From assembly GCA_051653605.1 (NCBI GenBank), contig JBOFWL010000133.1, positions 1 through 14,446 of the forward strand: a stretch of DNA of 14,446 nt. The letters run 5' to 3'. The notes under the pieces are model-generated. The model did not search any database, had not been told where the DNA came from, and saw only the letters and a list, made by a program, of their open reading frames with translations. Below, in pieces: positions 13,875-14,446 of this stretch (position 1 is the stretch's first letter; every line of letters starts with the position of its first letter). This stretch comes from JBOFWL01 sp051653605 (lineage in GTDB: Bacteria; Spirochaetota; Brevinematia; Brevinematales; Brevinemataceae). Position numbers and translations under genes: made by a program.

Positions 13875-13933
13875 ATGATGGGAACGGCAAGAGATAAGCC
13901 ATGAAAATGGGAAAAGATACTAAGAAAAAATAA
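13875..13933 (+). other. two overlapping micro-ORFs with strong ribosome site
   Basis: AAAGGAG precedes ATG 13875, whose frame reads MMGTARDKP and stops at 13902-13904. This stop overlaps the next ATG (13901, ATGA), which reads MKMGKDTKKK and stops at 13931-13933. The strong ribosome site and overlap suggest real translation, perhaps as a leader for the peptide operon, but the sequence could equally be RNA structure. Coding is uncertain. Confidence 0.25.
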
Positions 13934-13953
13934 AAGAAAAAGGAGAATTAATT

Positions 13954-14124
13954 ATGAATGAAAAAAACAAGCTACCAAAAGGTAACGGAGAATCCGTAAC
14001 CGAAGGAACCGATCAGGATGAGGATGTAGAAGGATATGCATACTGCCAGACTCATAGAGCAAGATGTTTAAATGACTGTGGTGGCAGTGGAAAAGCAACT
14101 CCATTCTTGAGTGATCTTAATTAA
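13954..14124 (+). CDS. putative RiPP precursor peptide, copy 1
   Basis: A 56-residue peptide with AAGGAG 8-9 nt before ATG 13954. An acidic, hydrophilic N-terminal leader (MNEKNKLPKGNGESVTEG...DQDEDVEG) is followed by a C-terminal core: YAYC, a basic HRAR stretch, CLNDC, a Gly/Ser run, then TPFLSDLN. Cysteines are at residues 31, 38 and 42 (C-x6-C-x3-C). The near-identical third copy and the divergent second copy share this layout, typical of RiPP precursor families with a conserved leader and variable core. Modification type is unknown: sactipeptide/ranthipeptide-like radical SAM thioether or lanthipeptide-like chemistry is possible, and no maturase is in the window. Family not recognised. 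Confidence 0.75.
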   Translation: MNEKNKLPKGNGESVTEGTDQDEDVEGYAYCQTHRARCLNDCGGSGKATPFLSDLN

Positions 14125-14127
14125 ATT

Positions 14128-14277
14128 ATGGAAAAAGAAAATAAAGAAATAGCTGAGAAACAGCTTCAAAATGAAACAGATGAAGTAGAAGGATATGCAT
14201 ATTGTGCTTCTAGTAAATCTAAATGTTTAAATGATTGTAATAGTAATACGACACCATACATAAGTACACTGAATTAG
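14128..14277 (+). CDS. putative RiPP precursor peptide, divergent copy 2
   Basis: A 49-residue peptide starting 3 nt after copy 1's stop, with no own ribosome site, so it is probably translated by coupling from copy 1. The N-terminal leader is different and shorter (MEKENKEIAEKQLQNETDE), but the core keeps VEGYAYC, CLNDC, TP and the terminal LN. Between them the sequence changes: CASSKSKC instead of CQTHRARC, and NSNTTPYISTLN instead of GGSGKATPFLSDLN. Cysteine spacing (C-x6-C-x3-C) is unchanged. Conservation of framework and change of loops suggest a natural variant acted on by the same maturation enzyme, or a partner peptide of a two-component product. Confidence 0.72.
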   Translation: MEKENKEIAEKQLQNETDEVEGYAYCASSKSKCLNDCNSNTTPYISTLN

Positions 14278-14291
14278 AAGGAGATTAAAAG

Positions 14292-14446
14292 ATGAGTGAA
14301 AAAAACAAGTTACCAAAAGGCAATGGAGAAAAGACAGCAGAGACAGAAGGTCAAGATGAAGATGTAGAGGGTTATGCATACTGTGATTCTCATAGAGCAA
14401 GATGCTTAAATGACTGTGGTGGTAGTGGAAAAGCAACGCCGTTCTT
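14292..14446 (+). CDS. putative RiPP precursor peptide, copy 3 (cut by window end)
   Basis: The reading starts at ATG 14292 with AAGGAG about 8 nt upstream and is open to the last base, 51 codons in. It is nearly identical to copy 1: MSEKNKLPKGNGE, DEDVEGYAYC, HRARCLNDCGGSGKATPF. Differences are mostly in the leader middle (KTAETEGQ) and at CDS versus CQT after the first cysteine. This indicates a recent duplication with most change tolerated in the leader and the first loop. The end (expected LSDLN) lies outside. Confidence 0.75.
   Translation, partial: MSEKNKLPKGNGEKTAETEGQDEDVEGYAYCDSHRARCLNDCGGSGKATPF

Larger units (their letters stand above)
13529..13910 (+). ncRNA. possible group II intron 5' (domain I) relic or structured leader
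   Basis: A GTGCG at 13529-13533 matches the GUGYG start of group II introns. It is followed by about 380 nt rich in consecutive hairpins and GNRA-like or A-rich joints (AAAACGATGAG, ACGAAAGG, GGAAAGGAGCG), in the style of domain I. No intron-encoded reverse transcriptase or domain V is seen in the window, so an intact intron is excluded; only a 5' relic is possible. A cis-regulatory leader of the peptide operon is the competing reading. Confidence 0.3.
13426..13953 (+). other. gene-poor, stem-loop-rich region before the peptide genes
   Basis: No convincing gene is seen here. Short reading frames exist (for example EALKKNCRDKGADVKL ending at 13549, then MKIQSAERIDGGKTFLRIID) but lack ribosome sites. 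From about 13529 on, stem-loops follow each other: GTAAGG/CCTTAC, CTTACTCAG/CTGAGTAAG, TCGAG/CTCGA, ATATACA/TGTATAT and a 15-base palindrome. No clear sigma-A promoter was found, though one must exist for the peptide genes. The region may hold a structured leader RNA or old intron debris. Confidence 0.5.

Noticed and set aside
14227..14436. 69-codon minus-strand frame over the peptide genes
   Set aside because: His/Leu-rich antisense of the repeated peptide genes; no ribosome site.
13954..14446. Tandem repeats as a CRISPR or non-coding repeat array
   Set aside because: Repeat units are ~160 nt with coding-type differences and start/stop codons in register; they are duplicated genes.
1..14446. 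tRNA or rRNA genes
   Set aside because: No cloverleaf with the TTCGA-type arm or rRNA-like stretch was seen on either strand.

Overview
The window looks like the left part of an integrative and conjugative (or mobilizable) element from a low-to-medium GC Firmicute, most likely a Clostridia/Lachnospiraceae-type gut bacterium. This rests on strong AGGAGG-type ribosome sites, the gene families present and their order; it is inference, not a database match.

Left end (1-1900): a tyrosine integrase and a DUF3173-type partner run leftward. The first 12 bases (GAGTTTGAGTAA) read as the last codons and stop of a gene and resemble the guaA 3'-end attachment core, so the element boundary is probably right at the window start.

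Central operon (1887-12811, all + strand): a good extended -10 promoter drives a ~290-nt leader that contains an intrinsic terminator (possible attenuator). It is followed by a DUF932-type protein, a YqaJ-type exonuclease gene, a DUF4406/DUF7768-like protein, a RecD2-like helicase, an Erf/Rad52-like putative annealing protein, several small proteins (one LPD11-like), a zinc-ribbon/Toprim primase-like protein and a class B sortase. This is a replication/recombination module followed by the start of the conjugation/surface functions.

Two genes of this module are broken. An intact 1318-bp IS3-family element (3653-4970, 3-bp GAT target duplication) splits the exonuclease gene. An in-frame TAA splits the annealing-like gene inside its Q/P-rich linker. 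Exonuclease plus annealing protein form a Red-like recombination pair, so both halves of that pair appear damaged while the neighbours stay open.

Right end (12812-14446): after a long stem-loop there is a frameshifted, 3'-truncated transposase relic, then about 530 nt without a convincing gene but rich in stem-loops (possibly a group II intron 5' relic or a structured leader). Then come three tandem small genes for 49-56-residue peptides with a shared core (VEGYAYC ... C-LNDC ... TP ... LN). These look like RiPP precursor peptides and are the most novel part of the window. The third copy runs off the end, and any maturation enzymes would lie further right.
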